A stretch of DNA of 64,000 nt from Pararge aegeria (lineage: Eukaryota; Arthropoda; Insecta; Lepidoptera; Nymphalidae), in assembly GCF_905163445.1 (NCBI RefSeq), contig NC_053193.1:4154001-4218000 (forward strand), in the 5' to 3' direction. This document shows, piece by piece, positions 1 to 11,875 of this stretch. The translations under genes and the position numbers were made by a program. The notes below the pieces were generated by a model. It worked only from the letters and a program-made list of their open reading frames with translations. It had not been told where the DNA came from and searched no databases. How positions within the stretch are numbered: the first letter of the stretch is position 1; the number at the start of each line of letters is the position of its first letter.

Positions 1-110
1 AGGGAAATAAAGTAAGAATACAGAGAAACAAAAAGATTGGAGTAAAATACAAAAGGCGGCCTTATCGCTTAGTAGCGATCTTGGCAAGGCAACCTTAACA
101 GGAAGAGTTA
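1..110 (-). repeat. LINE 3'-tail fragment (family F)
   Basis: On the minus strand this reads as the short tail seen many times in the window: 'gcgataaggccgcc' followed by a T-rich stretch ending near a polyadenylation-like 'caataaag'. Only the 3' tail is present and there is no coding capacity. The class (non-LTR retrotransposon tail) is inferred from its repeated, 5'-truncated occurrences. Confidence 0.5.
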
Positions 111-159
111 AACTTTTTTATAAACTAGGGTATAAATTGCTCTGATTTCATAGCTCAAT

Positions 160-350
160 TTTAATTGGACTGTGAGATGGTCATAACAAAAAAAACTAGC
201 TAAGTTTTTTGTGGGCTTCTCTTAGAGGGCGCGTTTGGAACCCTCCTCGATTTAGAACCTCCCTCCTCCCTCACCTCCCAATAATGGTAATAATATACGT
301 ATGAACACTTCATAAGTGCCTGTGATAGGACATGAATAAAATCTTTTTGA
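160..350 (+). repeat. LINE 3' UTR fragment (family E)
   Basis: It shares 'tgtgagatgg', 'gtgggcttct', 'gcgtttggaaccctc' and a terminal 'gaataaaat..tttttga' with the longer copy at 18275-18785, which retains a C-terminal LINE coding remnant. It is non-coding here. Confidence 0.55.
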
Positions 351-741
351 GTATGAAGTATTATAAATTTACATTCAAATAACTACATACGTTTTGTATT
401 CCGAGAAGCCTACTTTAAAGGCTATTTTGAAACTGTCTGTATGTTGTGATGGAGCGTATCACTCGATCCTAGTAAAGAAAGTTTTGGGCGAACCAGTGCT
501 AATTGCTCTCATTGTAAGTCCGTTGTCCGTTTACATACTAATCACTGACCCGCCTCTTACAAAACTTACCTCATCGCTCGCGTAACAAATGTTTTAAAAT
601 ACTTCGAATGTACTGACTGGGTGTCTTTGTTACCAATTAACATAACAAATGTCTTACTGGAATACGTACATTTAGGTAAGTATACACATATACTATTTTC
701 TCCATATACATTAGCCCTGATAAGTTTCCCGTATAAATGCA

Positions 742-806
742 CCGCGTCGCGACACCCGCGTTGCGACACCTGCGTCGCGACATCCGCGTTGTGACACCCG
801 CGTGCG
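742..806. repeat. GC-rich 14-bp minisatellite, about 4.6 copies
   Basis: Direct reading gives four successive 14-mers of the form ccgcgtYgcgacaY plus a partial fifth. The block is strikingly CpG-rich inside AT-rich sequence. No gene overlaps it. Confidence 0.85.
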
Positions 807-2086
807 CTGTTGCTTCTTTTACTAAATAACTATTACGAATATAATTAAAAAAAAAGTATTTTACAGAATATTTCTAAGCATGAAAATTTGTTCTTTTGTT
901 TGTTTGTTTTAAAGTGTTAATCTCTTGAGCTACCAATCTGTCTAGATTTAAAATCTTTTAAGCATTTAATAATCCAAGTATTGAGGAAGGCTTAATTAAA
1001 TCTTTTTTAACTTAAAATTTTCACCCCTAAGGGGTTAAATAACGGAATGAATATATTGGTATATAGGTTGACAACTATTCTATTAGCTATTAATTTGTCT
1101 TACTGACTGAATATAGGTTTCACGATTTATACACCTAAGTATACATTTCTCTAATATCAACTGTAAATAAAAAAGAAATACGTGCAATAAATAATCAGAT
1201 AAATTATTTTAACGTCAGAAAATATGACGACATTCTTTCTTTACATTTCTTTACATTCGTAATAGTAACATTTAAAATGTTTTAAAAGTATGTATCCATG
1301 CATTCAAATTGCGTTAATTACCGGTTTTTAATTCGCGATGACAATATTTTTCTTAATTAACAAAGACCATGAGTCAGAAGGTGCTTGCGATATTTTTTAC
1401 CGGTGTCGATAACAAGTCAAGATGCACGACGCTAAGGCAATGTTGGTTTGTTTCATCTGGCCACGGCCGAAGCCACCATGTCGTAGCTAACTTTTCTTCA
1501 TTTTATAAGACTCTTAAAAACTTACTTTACCTTTATTGCAAAATAATAACTGTTATTTTAAGAGAACTAGCCAGACATGTTGTCGTTCTACAATGTAAAT
1601 AGGGCTATCACAAAACTTTCCCAAAAAATGCTTTGTTTGACGTGAAAATTATTTATACCTGGTTGTAAATAAATATAAATATAAATAAATTTATTATAAT
1701 ACGACAATCAAACTTCTCAAAATACAATTCACTGATTTAGAGGGTGCAAATCATAATACTAATATGTAGTGATTTCATCTTTATAAAGAAAAATGATTTA
1801 CATTAAGTTTGTTTGCTGTTTTCCCGGTATATAGTTTAAATTAATCATTTCAAAGTCTCCTATGTGCCTACGAAAGCCCTACCTAAATAAATTCAGGACG
1901 TCCTGATTTGATTTGGAGTGAAGAGCAAAAAAATATTAGATAATGCGTGATTTTGCAATGCATAATAAGATCATCATTATAGGAGGTGGTTATTTTAAAT
2001 CATATAGCTACTTATTTAAATTTATAATTATTTGAGTATACATTTATTATAAAACTTTTTCATATAATTCATTTATTTGTATAAAT
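807..2086. other. AT-rich stretch with no recognised gene
   Basis: Unique AT-rich DNA. Short open frames (for example 1369-1602 +) show no recognisable domain or coding composition. I see no repeat that I can name. Confidence 0.5.
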
Positions 2087-2088
2087 TT

Positions 2089-2412
2089 GGCAACCCCTTA
2101 GGCGCAGCGGTGAACGTTGTGGTTTTAAGTGAGTGGTCCTAGGTTAGATTCCCGGGAGGTGTTGGGAATTTATTATTTCAGAATTTTTTCTCTGTGGGTA
2201 ATCTTCGGCTGTGGCAATTTATCACCATATTGATGAAGAGGTGCTGCCAAACTATTGACCATTCCGGTAAGATGTCGCGTAGAAACTCTTTTAAGGATAT
2301 GGGTTTTAATTTTACTGCCATATCCCTCAACAGGTTAGTCCGTTACTATCTTTAACTGCATCATCACTTACTACCAGGTGGCATTGAAGTCAATGGCTGC
2401 TTGTAAAGATAT
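2089..2412 (+). repeat. SINE family B copy
   Basis: tRNA-derived head with a box-A-like 'ggcgcagcggtgaacg' and a degenerate box B 'ggttagattccc', followed by the family body ('gaattttttctctg', 'tagaaactc', 'ctgccatatccctcaacaggttagtccgttac') and the terminal 'caggtg..gtcaatgg'. The same modules recur at 13468, 33223 and, inverted, at 33983 and 35438. Confidence 0.75.
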
Positions 2413-2756
2413 TACCACCCGCACCCTTAAATTTCATCGGCTTGTATTATGATATTCAATCTAACCACTCTTAGTTTCTCCAACGTGACAACCCTAATTA
2501 AGAATGACGTCACACAGCCGTTGACTGCATTCTCATGTGCACCGGCCTCGCACGAAGCGCCGGGAAACAGGTGTTGTATCACGCAAAATAAACATTGTAT
2601 CGCTGATTTAGCCCTCTCGTAAACCACATGTTTACTTAATGAATGCAAGTATGCAATAATGTATTATGATATATTGTATTCTTTTATTTTCACCACAACC
2701 TTATCTTTGACAAAATTTTAAACGATTAACGCGGTTACATCATCATGTTATAGTTT

Positions 2757-2925
2757 ATCTTTTTGAAGTTATACTTCATTTGGCTCGTTAGAGAAAAATG
2801 ATGAGGGTAAATTTTTACGATGCGCGCGCACTCCGTCACGAATAACCGACACCCTGAAGTTACCTATAAGGTTTGACAGTGTACACTTTGAATTGTCAAA
2901 GTCTGCGGGCTCATTGCGTTGATAT
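2757..2925 (+). repeat. Fragment of a TIR element also present at 60305-60691
   Basis: Shares 'gaagttat.cttc.tttggc', 'gagggtaaatttttacg', 'gacaccctgaagtta' and 'gtgtacactttgaattgtc' with the reverse complement of 60545-60691. One terminal inverted repeat is visible and the far end is not found, so this is a partial copy. Confidence 0.65.
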
Positions 2926-3235
2926 AATTTATTAAATTGTACAAAAATCTCAAATTTTAATGTAAAATGAAACCTGGTTTTCCTATAACTTACTGTCTAT
3001 TAGTGTTCAAAATTTAATTATGTTTATTATGTCTGTTTATTATAAATAAAAAATACATTGTTGTTTAAATCTCAATTACATTACGCTAATCTTCATTATG
3101 GAAGATATTTGCGCTCGAGGGGGTTACACTAATATATATTAATTATTATATATTAATTAATATTTAATGTAAGGAAAAAAAAACAAAGGCAATATTTCTA
3201 TAGTGTTAATTAATGGAATCGTACTGGTCACATAA

Positions 3236-3390
3236 TAGCGTGGTGGCACGTCGGTAGGGTGGCCACCAGCTAAGGCTGAAGCCAAGACCAGACAAGAGAA
3301 CATTCAGAAATCATAAATTCCCAAGTTGCCCCTACCGGGCCGCCAATCCGGGGCCTCCTACGTAGAACCACAGCGCCCAAGGATCTGGTC
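3236..3390 (-). repeat. SINE family B copy, inverted and partial
   Basis: Contains the reverse complement of the family B body and head ('gtggcacgtcggtagggtgg', 'cctcctacgtagaaccacagcgcc'). Confidence 0.65.
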
Positions 3391-3442
3391 ATTGGGCGGT
3401 AAGTCCTTAGGCGGAAAGTCGGCCAAAAGTTCGTTCAGGGAA

Positions 3443-3575
3443 TTAAATAAATATACTACGACAATACACACATCGCCATCAAGCCCCAAAGCAAGCGTAG
3501 CTTGTGTTATGGGACTAAGACGACTAATGAATAATTATATTATGAATTACATACGTAAAAACTTATAATATACAA
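3443..3575 (-). repeat. SINE family A (Metulj-like), truncated inverted copy
   Basis: Begins with the complement of the family tail ('actacgacaatacacacatcgccat', 'agcgtagcttgtgttatggg') and stops before the tRNA-like head. It abuts a plus-strand copy of the same family, giving a tail-first inverted pair. Confidence 0.75.
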
Positions 3576-3579
3576 ACAT

Positions 3580-3828
3580 TGTCCAGAGTGGCGCAGTGGG
3601 CAGCGACCCTGCTTTCTGAGTCCAAGGCCGTGGGTTCGATTTCCGCAACTGGAAAATGTTTGTGTGATAAACATGAATGTTTTTCAGTGTCTGGGTGTTT
3701 ATCTGTGTATTATATGTATTTGTGTATATTGTTCACAAAAATATTCAGCAGTCATCTTAGTACTCATAACACAAGCTATGCTTACTTTGGGGCTAGATGG
3801 AGATGTGTGCATTGTCGTACCTAGTATA
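3580..3828 (+). repeat. SINE family A (Metulj-like)
   Basis: Complete tRNA-related head: box A in 'gtggcgcagtgggcagc' and box B in 'gggttcgatttcc', then the conserved body ending 'ggggctagatgg.gatgtgtgcattgtcgta'. Translated frames across it are not coding. Confidence 0.85.
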
Positions 3829-4433
3829 AAAAAAAAGTTATTCGGTTTATTTTTCGGACTTTTAAAAATATACCAACAAACAAAATAGAACGAATATGTA
3901 GGTAAAATTGTACGTATCTTTTCAGTAACAAACAAAAACTTTCGCTTTTATAATACATTGCAGATTTAACTCAAATAATTTTATTTGTTGTTGAATATCT
4001 ATTATAACAATTGAATTGATTGTTCGAAGTAATAGTTCTTTATAGATTAGAAGCTTGTGTGCGCTTCCATTAAAAGATACAAAGCTCTTAAACTTACGAA
4101 AAAGTAAATTCTTTATTTCACATTAACCACAATGACATGAGGATATTATCTAATAATCGTTTCTAATGTTGATATTATTAGGAATCGATACCATCGATTA
4201 TCGATAGAAGGTATTCATTGCGGAACATACCAACTCGTTATTGAATTCAGAAATTGCTATTTCAACTGTTTGATTTGGTCAAGAACACAAGCAACTGCCA
4301 AACATTGCGCGATTTTGACATCGACAATGAAGAATTTTTCCAAAAAGTTTACAGCTAGTGTCACCCGGAATGGTGAATAGGATACAAATTCTAACGGTAC
4401 GCTACAGGCATTTAAAAGTAATAATAAATATTA
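3829..4433. other. AT-rich stretch, nothing recognised
   Basis: No open frame with coding character and no repeat that I can match elsewhere in the window. Confidence 0.4.
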
Positions 4434-4672
4434 ATACTACGACAATACACACATCGCCATCTAGCGTAGCTTGTATAACACAAGCTAAAGGGTACTAAGA
4501 TGACTGACGAATATTTTTATAAATAAATACTTAGAATATACATATGTTTACCCAGACACTGAAAAACATTCATGCTCATCACACAAACATTTTCCAGTTG
4601 TGGGAATCGAGCCCACGGCATTGGGCTCAGAAAGCAAGGTGGCTGCAAACTGCGCCAATCGGCCGTCAAATT
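4434..4672 (-). repeat. SINE family A, inverted copy
   Basis: Reverse complement of the family consensus from 'actacgacaatacacacatc' to 'gcgccaatcggccgtcaa'. The 'ggggctagatgg' segment is deleted or rearranged compared with other copies. Confidence 0.8.
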
Positions 4673-5334
4673 GAAAATTGAAAATAATGTTGGAATAAAG
4701 AAACTCACATGTTTAAAGGTGCTTACATTAAAATTATTATTTCTTTTTGAGCAATTTGGTCAATAGACAATCAGCAGGGCTAGCACAGGCAGGTGACAAA
4801 AAATATACATTCCCCGATTATATCCCCTGACAGGGGAAAACTTCTGGAACCCTAGTAGGTATAAATTTTATGCTCAGACTGAGATCATTCTTTAATACAT
4901 TTTTATACAGTAAAAAAATATAAATATACTCGTATTACAAGTATAAAACAACAGTTGTAAATGTGTAAACGTGCGTAAACCATTAATCTATTCCATTTGT
5001 ATTACCTACTTATTTACTCTGTGCCATAACATACAATGATTCATTCATTCATCATTCACTCGTCGACCTAGAATTTCGCAGTGTGTCAAGGTCACAACAA
5101 TATTGACAAAATTGTCACCATGAGTCGTGACAGCTCTCTCGAAATTCAAATTTGGAATGCAGATCTGCGAGTCACTGTCTGTGGTTTGCATTGTTGTATC
5201 GCATAAATTGACAGGCGTATGATTTGTGATGTCCATTTAGATAAAATCTTGTCTATTGTTTTATAAGCTGTTCTATTTATTGGTTGATAAGAAAATATTT
5301 ACATACCTACCACATAAGTAGATGTACTAAAAAT

Positions 5335-5640
5335 GGACTTCGACTTCACTTTCGGGGTCCGCGTTCGAATGCCAGCACGCACTTCTAACATTTCTAAGTT
5401 ATGTGCGTTTTAAACAATTAAAATACCACCTGCATCCGCGGTGAAGGAAATCATCGTGAGGGAACCTGCATGCCTGAGAGTTCTCCATAATTTTCTCAAA
5501 GGTGTGTGCAGTCCACCAGTCGGCACTAGGCCAGCATTGTGGACTACAGCCTTAACCCTTTGTGGGTATGTCCCCCTCATTGTGGGAGTATACCCGTGTA
5601 GTGGGCCGGGAATGGGTTGATATGACAAACTGATTGAATG
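5335..5640 (+). repeat. SINE family C copy
   Basis: Head 'ttcgacttcactttcggggtccgcgttcgaatgcc' (box-B-like), then 'gcggtgaaggaaatcatcgtgagg.aacctgcatgcctgagagttctcc' and 'gtggactacagcc', ending 'gtgggccggg.atgggttgatatga'. Matches copies at 27632 and 27957. Confidence 0.75.
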
Positions 5641-6785
5641 AACGAACTCTAGAGGAAGGTTCATAGTAATTCATATTACAACTATATTATAAACAAATCG
5701 GTCAAGAAACGGCGGAAAAATCGGTGCATATCGGCGCTTGCGAATTATTTAATCTCGTACCTACTAGGTTACTATCTTAATTCCTATTTTATTGTTGTTA
5801 TGAGGTGGTTCGTGTAAAGTTCGGTACCGCACCCAAATGCTAGATATGCTAACGGTTGAGTCATCACAGTATTAAGAAATTTGCAAGAATATCGAAGAGC
5901 CTAGTTCGTTCCGCGTTTAATGAATTCAATTAATTAAAATTAACATAAAAATTTCATTAAGTTTAAGTTCACATTTATGCACACGAAAAATGTTAAACGG
6001 AGGGAAGCAATTAGTGTTGGAACCCGGCTGTACATATATGGGATGATATATCGATAAAATATGTATGTAGAAAAAAAACCTAAATTAGCCTAGAACACAT
6101 TAATGTTATAAATGTTATACAATGAACGTCTTGAACAGAACTTGACAAATATTTATCGTGCAATTTATAACTTCTTCATAACATCTCTTCACAACGAAGA
6201 TATATAGAAGCAAAAACACCAAAATATTAATTATGCAAAATGCATGTACTCTTACAATAGTCGATAAAATAGAGTTACATGAAAGCACTTGGTCACTTAG
6301 GTCGACTCAATAGAATCAATGTATTTAGAGAAAAAAATTGTAGAACATAAATAAAAGTCGTTAACCTCTATTTTCTTGTCTATATTCGAATTCGGAACGC
6401 AAAAAATACAGATTAAATCCTCTGACATTCAATTAAAAAGACTGATCGTATGAGTGTCGCGCACTGATAAAATATGGTCTAAAATAGGATGGATGAAAGG
6501 CCAGGCCGAATTGAGTCACGACTTACAATTAACGAGTAAGGCAAGTCGACATTGAAACCGAGTGTATGTAACACTTTCTTTATTTCGTAATATAATGTGT
6601 AATCAGACGGAAGGAAGTAAAGTAGTGTCTATACATTAATTCAAGGTAATTTTACGTTAACTTAAAGGATTTCACTGATTCAAGATATTTCTGATTTATA
6701 TTAATTGTAAAAATCTAGAAAGTCATGAACTTTCGAGATCGAGACGTTATAAATATAATGCTCACCACGAAGTTTGTGGGATTAA
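5641..6785. other. AT-rich stretch, nothing recognised
   Basis: No plausible exon or repeat match was found by reading. Confidence 0.4.
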
Positions 6786-7085
6786 TGGCGACCTCCTTGG
6801 CGCAGGAAGTCTTTTGAGTGAGATGTCCGGTACATTTACACGGTTTTCCGTGAAGGCAGGAACGATTTTGGGAGTTTATATTTTTCCAATTTCCTCTGGT
6901 CTAGTGGGAAACTTCGGTCGTGGTTAGTTACCACCTTAACGACAAAGACGTGTCGCCAAGCGATTTCAGTACGATGCCGCGTAGAAACCGATTAGGGATA
7001 TGGGTTTAAAGAACTGAAATTAGCTTGCTACCAAGACTGCATCATCACTTACCATCACGTGAGTCTGCTGTCAATGGCTTACTTT
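6786..7085 (+). repeat. SINE family B copy
   Basis: Starts 'gcgacctccttggcgcagg' and carries the family blocks 'cttcggtcgtggttagttaccacc', 'tgtcgccaagcgatttcagtacgatgccgcgtagaaaccgattagg' and 'gcatcatcacttacca'. The box B region is degenerate. Confidence 0.75.
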
Positions 7086-7194
7086 TATAATAAAAAAAGC
7101 TAAGTAACTTCAAGGTATGAAGTGGAACAACGAAGTTTTCTGAGCTCCACACACTTAGAATTTCTTAAACCAATCCTACTAATATTATTCTAAG

Positions 7195-7356
7195 TGTGAT
7201 AGTGTGGATGTTTGTTACTCAATCACGCAAAAACGGCTGAACAGATTTAGATGAAATTTGGCATGCATGTAGCCTTTGACATGGAAATAACAGAGTTCTC
7301 GCTGGAATACAAACCTTAATCCACGCGAACGAAGTCGTGGGTAACAGCTAGTATTA
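7195..7356 (-). repeat. High-copy interspersed repeat fragment (family G-like)
   Basis: Contains 'gtttgttactcaatcacgcaaaaacggctgaacagattt' and ends 'cgcgaacgaagtcgtgggtaacagctagt', the complement of the start seen at about 29350 ('actagctgttacccgcgacttcgt'). The class is not assigned. Confidence 0.6.
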
Positions 7357-7831
7357 AATAATTTTTGCCTTACCCGGGATATGTAATAACGTAGTCGAAC
7401 ATGCCAGTCAATAGTCCAACGAGACAGTTAATAAGGCCAGACAGTAATCTACATATATTATCTGTAAATAAATTGCTCTATATGTTACAGTATTGCCAAA
7501 CTAATGAACTGCGGCCTATATTGCGTGCATGGTTCCGTACACGTGCAAATTTCAAAACCTCTAAACACATAGGTTACACATACGCAGGTCCTATAATATC
7601 GACAAACCTGTACCGTTCTAGTTGTCGATGTCACAGCACTAGTTGCGAAATCGTTACACACTTGTTATGGTCATTTGAGATTTATTAGCCTTTAGATTGA
7701 ATTAAGTTTGTTTGAGCGTGGATTAAGTGCCTCGGCGAGCCCGTTAAGTCGCCCCGGTCATTATCACTAACACCTGATAAATAATCATTAACAAAGCGTC
7801 AAGTCTTATTCAAACCATCAAAATATCTCTT

Positions 7832-8010
7832 GCTTTAACGGCGAAGGAAAACGTCGTGAGGAAACCTGCATACCTGAAAGTTCTCCAAAACTTTTTAAAG
7901 ACGTGTAATGTCTAAGAATCCACACCTGGCCAGAGTGGTGGACTATGGCCTATACTTTTCTCATTCTCAGAGGGGACCCGTACCATGTAGGGGGCGGATT
8001 TTTCGAAATT
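7832..8010 (+). repeat. SINE family C, 5'-truncated copy
   Basis: Shares 'cttgctttaacggcgaaggaaaacgtcgtgaggaaacctgcatacctgaaagttctcc' and 'ggtggactatggcc' with the other family C copies. The tRNA-like head is missing. Confidence 0.7.
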
Positions 8011-8125
8011 CCCACGGTTTAGTTTGGAAAAGCATTCATTCCTAGCGTAGCGTTCCTGGAGGGTTAAAGAATCCTTTCGACAGTAATCTATACTTATAAT
8101 ATAAAAAATAAACGTTACTTATACC

Positions 8126-8731
8126 CAGTGGCGTTCATAGAGGGAAAGCACAGGGCATGCAGATCATATCACGGTTCGTGTGGCGCAGGCGCAGGCCGCC
8201 CCTGCTGGCGGTGCCGCGCGGCCGAACCAACTTGCTCAACAAGGCGCCGCTGACGCGCGCGATTCGCACCCTAAACGACATAGCTGAGAGAACGGATCTG
8301 TTTTGTTGTTCTCTGACTGAACTCACAAAGGTTGCTTTGTGGTGCATTTGCTACTCTGGTAAAGTTTAGTGTGTAGGTAGGCATCAGTATCTACGCTAGT
8401 GCATTAGGAAATTCCTGTTAACTAGTCGTAAGTGTGAAATAAATAAATAAATAAATAAATAAAATGAAGAAAATCTCCAGTACTAGTTATAAATACTTAA
8501 AGGTAGGCTTTTTATAACTTACAATGCCTATCCTTAGTTTTGTTTAACTTTTACAGGAGATTTTCTTCATTTTATATCATCTGCATACCCTGAGCATAAC
8601 CTATTGCTTGCAGCAATAAGGCCGCCTTTGCATGTCTACATTGTGTTCTGTATACTCCTTACTGTTTCTTTTCCTGTATGTTATACGTGCAATAAAGTGT
8701 TATTTCTTCTTCTTCTCTTTGCACGCCACTG
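8126..8731. mobile_element. hAT-type MITE with two nested insertions
   Basis: The ends read CAGTGGCG and CGCCACTG and are flanked by an exact 8-bp duplication, cttatacc (8118-8125 and 8732-8739), the hallmark of hAT transposition. The inner body ('aaaatctccagtactagttataaatacttaa', 'ttataacttacaatgcctatcc') matches the compact 205-bp copy at 55515-55719. The copy is longer because of two insertions: about 8168-8460, a LINE-like coding remnant rich in Arg and ending in (aaat)n, and about 8606-8712, a LINE 3' tail with 'ataaggccgcc' and 'gcaataaag'. It encodes no transposase, so it is non-autonomous. Confidence 0.85.
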
Positions 8732-8739
8732 CTTATACC

Positions 8740-9060
8740 TTATCAAAATGGTCACAAAAGAGAGAGCATGTTTCTGTGTTTCTGAGAGCATGTTAAAATA
8801 TACAAAGATATCAGTTTTATATAGTACAGCAGTTGCAGTGGTATTAGGTATTTACTGTTTGCCGTGTGATAACGGCAGATCAGAATCCCATCCTCTTCCC
8901 CCGGTTGTCGTACGAGGTGACTAAGGGAATAAAACGGAGAACGGGTATCGGTCTTCTCAGCGTAAGTCAGCGTAAGCTCAGGTCTGTCCACCAGTGGACT
9001 GTTACAGGCTATTAACATTATACATTGCTAAATCACTAACAGCTCTTATCCTTTAGTTAG
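8740..9060 (+). repeat. LINE-derived non-coding fragment
   Basis: Includes 'cgaggtgactaagggaataaaacggagaacgggtatcgg' and 'ctgtccaccagtggactgttacaggct', which look like the degenerated end of a retrotransposon. I recognise the style but cannot place the family. Confidence 0.35.
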
Positions 9061-9091
9061 TATTCATTAAAAATAAACGTTACTTATACCT

Positions 9092-11704
9092 TACACGGTA
9101 AAACATTTCCCATATAACGCGAGGTTAAAATTCGGGCTAAATCACCAGCAGTAGGTATTTAGTACTTACGAGTTTGGCAATAGTGTTACAGAAAGTTATC
9201 ACTGCATCTTAATAGGTTCAGCATTTTAATAAGACGGTTATGAAACGAGTGACAATTATCACTGTAAAGCTTTATTTGTCCAGCTCCGCGATACTGGGTT
9301 AACCTTAAAAAAACCCGTTCAATTAATTCGATTTCAAATATTTTTAGTGTCACCACGCATCACGTTTTATAAACGGGATACGAGCGTGCTAAGCTTTTGT
9401 CATTTATTTTATGGTTCCCCGCGACCGCGGCGCTTCGAATCTTCAAAGATAGAGTAAACTGCCACCCTAAACTGTTCTTAAGAACTTTTAAAGAGAAATA
9501 ATTCCATCGTACATTGTTTTGACGTAAATTTAACCGTTCGCGGTACGCATCAGGCATCGGAAGCTCTCAAAAGGAATATTCCTTGCAACATTTTTCATTG
9601 ACGCTCCGCTCCTATTAGCTGTTATAGCCCTCCTCGATAAATTTACTATTTAACACAAAAAGATTTTTCCCTATGCCAAAAAAATTAAAAATTCAAAGTA
9701 CGAGGAATAAAATAGGCTACGTTTTATGAAAGAAAAACAAACGTTTTCCGCGGGATTTAAAAAAAACATAATAAACGCGGATAAAGAATGGTAGTAGGAC
9801 CCAAAAAAAAAATGCACAAACTAAACGTCACAAATTTGATCACCTAATTTCAAAATAAGCAGGTACGTCAATTTTCAAAGATAAATAATGTAGGACATTT
9901 TCGAAAGACGCAAGCCGGATGGCCACCCTAAGCATCGGTAACGTAATATAACCGTTCATAAGGTCAATTTTTAATGGCGTCCGTCATCCTGCAAATTTAT
10001 GTAACTTTGCAACACGTGGTATAAATTATATTAAATGCTACAGTTGGAAATATTTTTGATATTAGTCTATATGATTGTAAGTTACAAAAGTCTTTTTGTC
10101 TGTCCAAATTTTAAACTTGTCGAAGAACAGTTTTTTTTTTTAAATATTCGTCGATGATAAGATGAACCAGGTTGTTTTGAAATCTGTTTAATAATTGATT
10201 AGGATTTTCGGGGATGATTTTAAATTATTAGTAATCCCATTGTTACAAGCAACGATTCTTAGGTTTACATAATAATATTTTTTTTTTTGGTTTAAGTAAC
10301 GTCTGGTGGTCTTGTTCGTGTTTAAAATATAGTGTAAAAAATTCTTAAATATTTATTTGATCGATTATTATTATGTATCTGCATTTTTCTTAATTTTTTT
10401 CCAGTCTTAGTGCTTTATAAGTTAAATTAAATTTTATGAGATCAAAATATCATTATTAATTTTTTATAACTTATTCCCTTTCTTGTAAAAGGGAAAAAAA
10501 ATCAAATGAAAATATAAGAGTTTGCATTTGATTTTTTTGTTTAATGCAACGGTCTAACAACGTTTTTTTGTAAATAGTTCAAAGTGTCACATTAGGTTAA
10601 ATTGCATAAGTAAATTATTAATTATCCTAAATAATATTTAAGTAAAATAATTACTTAGAAACACTACATTTTTTTATAGTGATTTTGTTAATTGTTAATT
10701 ATACACTCAATTAAAGTACATGTAACAAAATGACATTTAATACGAAAGCGCGATTGAACGCTTTTAGATTTTTTATGACATCACTTTACATAATAAAGAA
10801 ATTATTTTCCACAAAAATACAAATAAATAATAAAACAATCACATTAATATTCAAATTCACACAATTTATATGGAACCCATATATCAAAATCACGAATGTA
10901 CTAATTATGTGCTGATAGTATAATAAATAAATAATATCATTTAAAAAACAAATTATATGTCAATAAAATCACTTTAATACAAAAAGGATTCATAATTATA
11001 ATTTCAGTATAATTTATTAATACATAAATGGTGTGTGAGTGATCAGTCATTAATATTACTTGATGACAGGTATGAGATGACTTGAACTAAATTGACAGGT
11101 TTCGTATAATACTGTTATCCTTTTAATAATAAAAAGTATAGTGTTACTTTTATCGTTATCATATTAATAAGCTGTGGATCATGGCATTTCTGAGAAGCAT
11201 CATCCTAGTACCATAGCCACCGGCGGAGCTGTTCTAATTTAAGATGATGGCACTCAATACTTTTATCCTTAATATATACTTAAATATAGATCGTTTTACT
11301 AGAAGTAGTACGAATTCAATGGGCTGGAATTAATGATTTCCTTATTACCTTAACGTACCTTAGCCTTGTAACCCCACAGGTGTGAATAGGCCACTGACTC
11401 TCATAGATCAGGCTCTCAGGAGATTATAGAAGCTTCGACTTGCTCTAATACGTACTAAGAATTCTTGAACAGAAAAAGTGATTAATTTCAAACTATTCAA
11501 AGTGTGCTATTAAAAACTAAGATGGACAACAAAACTGCTGCACGCTTAGCACGGGCAGGATAAATTCCCCGGGGAAAGGATAAAAAAATTAACTTCACCC
11601 ACAGCTTTAGCAACTCTTTGAGCACTGGCATAATAATAAACGGGGGTAAGCTTCTCTTATTCCTTGTACCCTTGCTTTAGCAGGTGGTTTTTGTCTCCTG
11701 TCAA
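9092..11704. other. 2.6 kb AT-rich stretch, nothing recognised
   Basis: No exon-like frame, no tRNA-like box pair and no match to the repeat families used here. Several homopolymer T and A runs (for example near 10130 and 10280). Confidence 0.45.
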
Positions 11705-11714
11705 TGCTAGGGGA

Positions 11715-11875
11715 ATATAAATTCAAATTCAAATTCAAAATTTCTTTATTCATGTAGGCCTATCACAGGCACTTATGAAGCGTTCATACATGTTTACATA
11801 ATTGTAAGGGGGATGGTGATAACTTCGTACGCCAAATTAAACCTAAAGCTATAGAAACATAGACCTGCTCCAAAA
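11715..11875 (-). repeat. LINE 3' UTR fragment (family E), inverted
   Basis: Starts with repeated 'aaattcaaattca', then 'tttctttattcatgtaggcc' and 'ggtgataact', the complement of the family E end seen at 18700-18785. Confidence 0.6.

Noticed and set aside
3590..3660. Possible tRNA genes (Pol III A and B boxes) here and at 12590, 18035, 51025 and 54010
   Set aside because: The A and B boxes are followed each time by the same ~180-bp SINE body, and no acceptor stem closes. They are SINE heads, not tRNAs.
8157..8369. Arg-rich 70-codon frame as a host gene
   Set aside because: It is nested in a MITE, 5'-truncated and followed by an (aaat)n tail, which indicates a LINE remnant.
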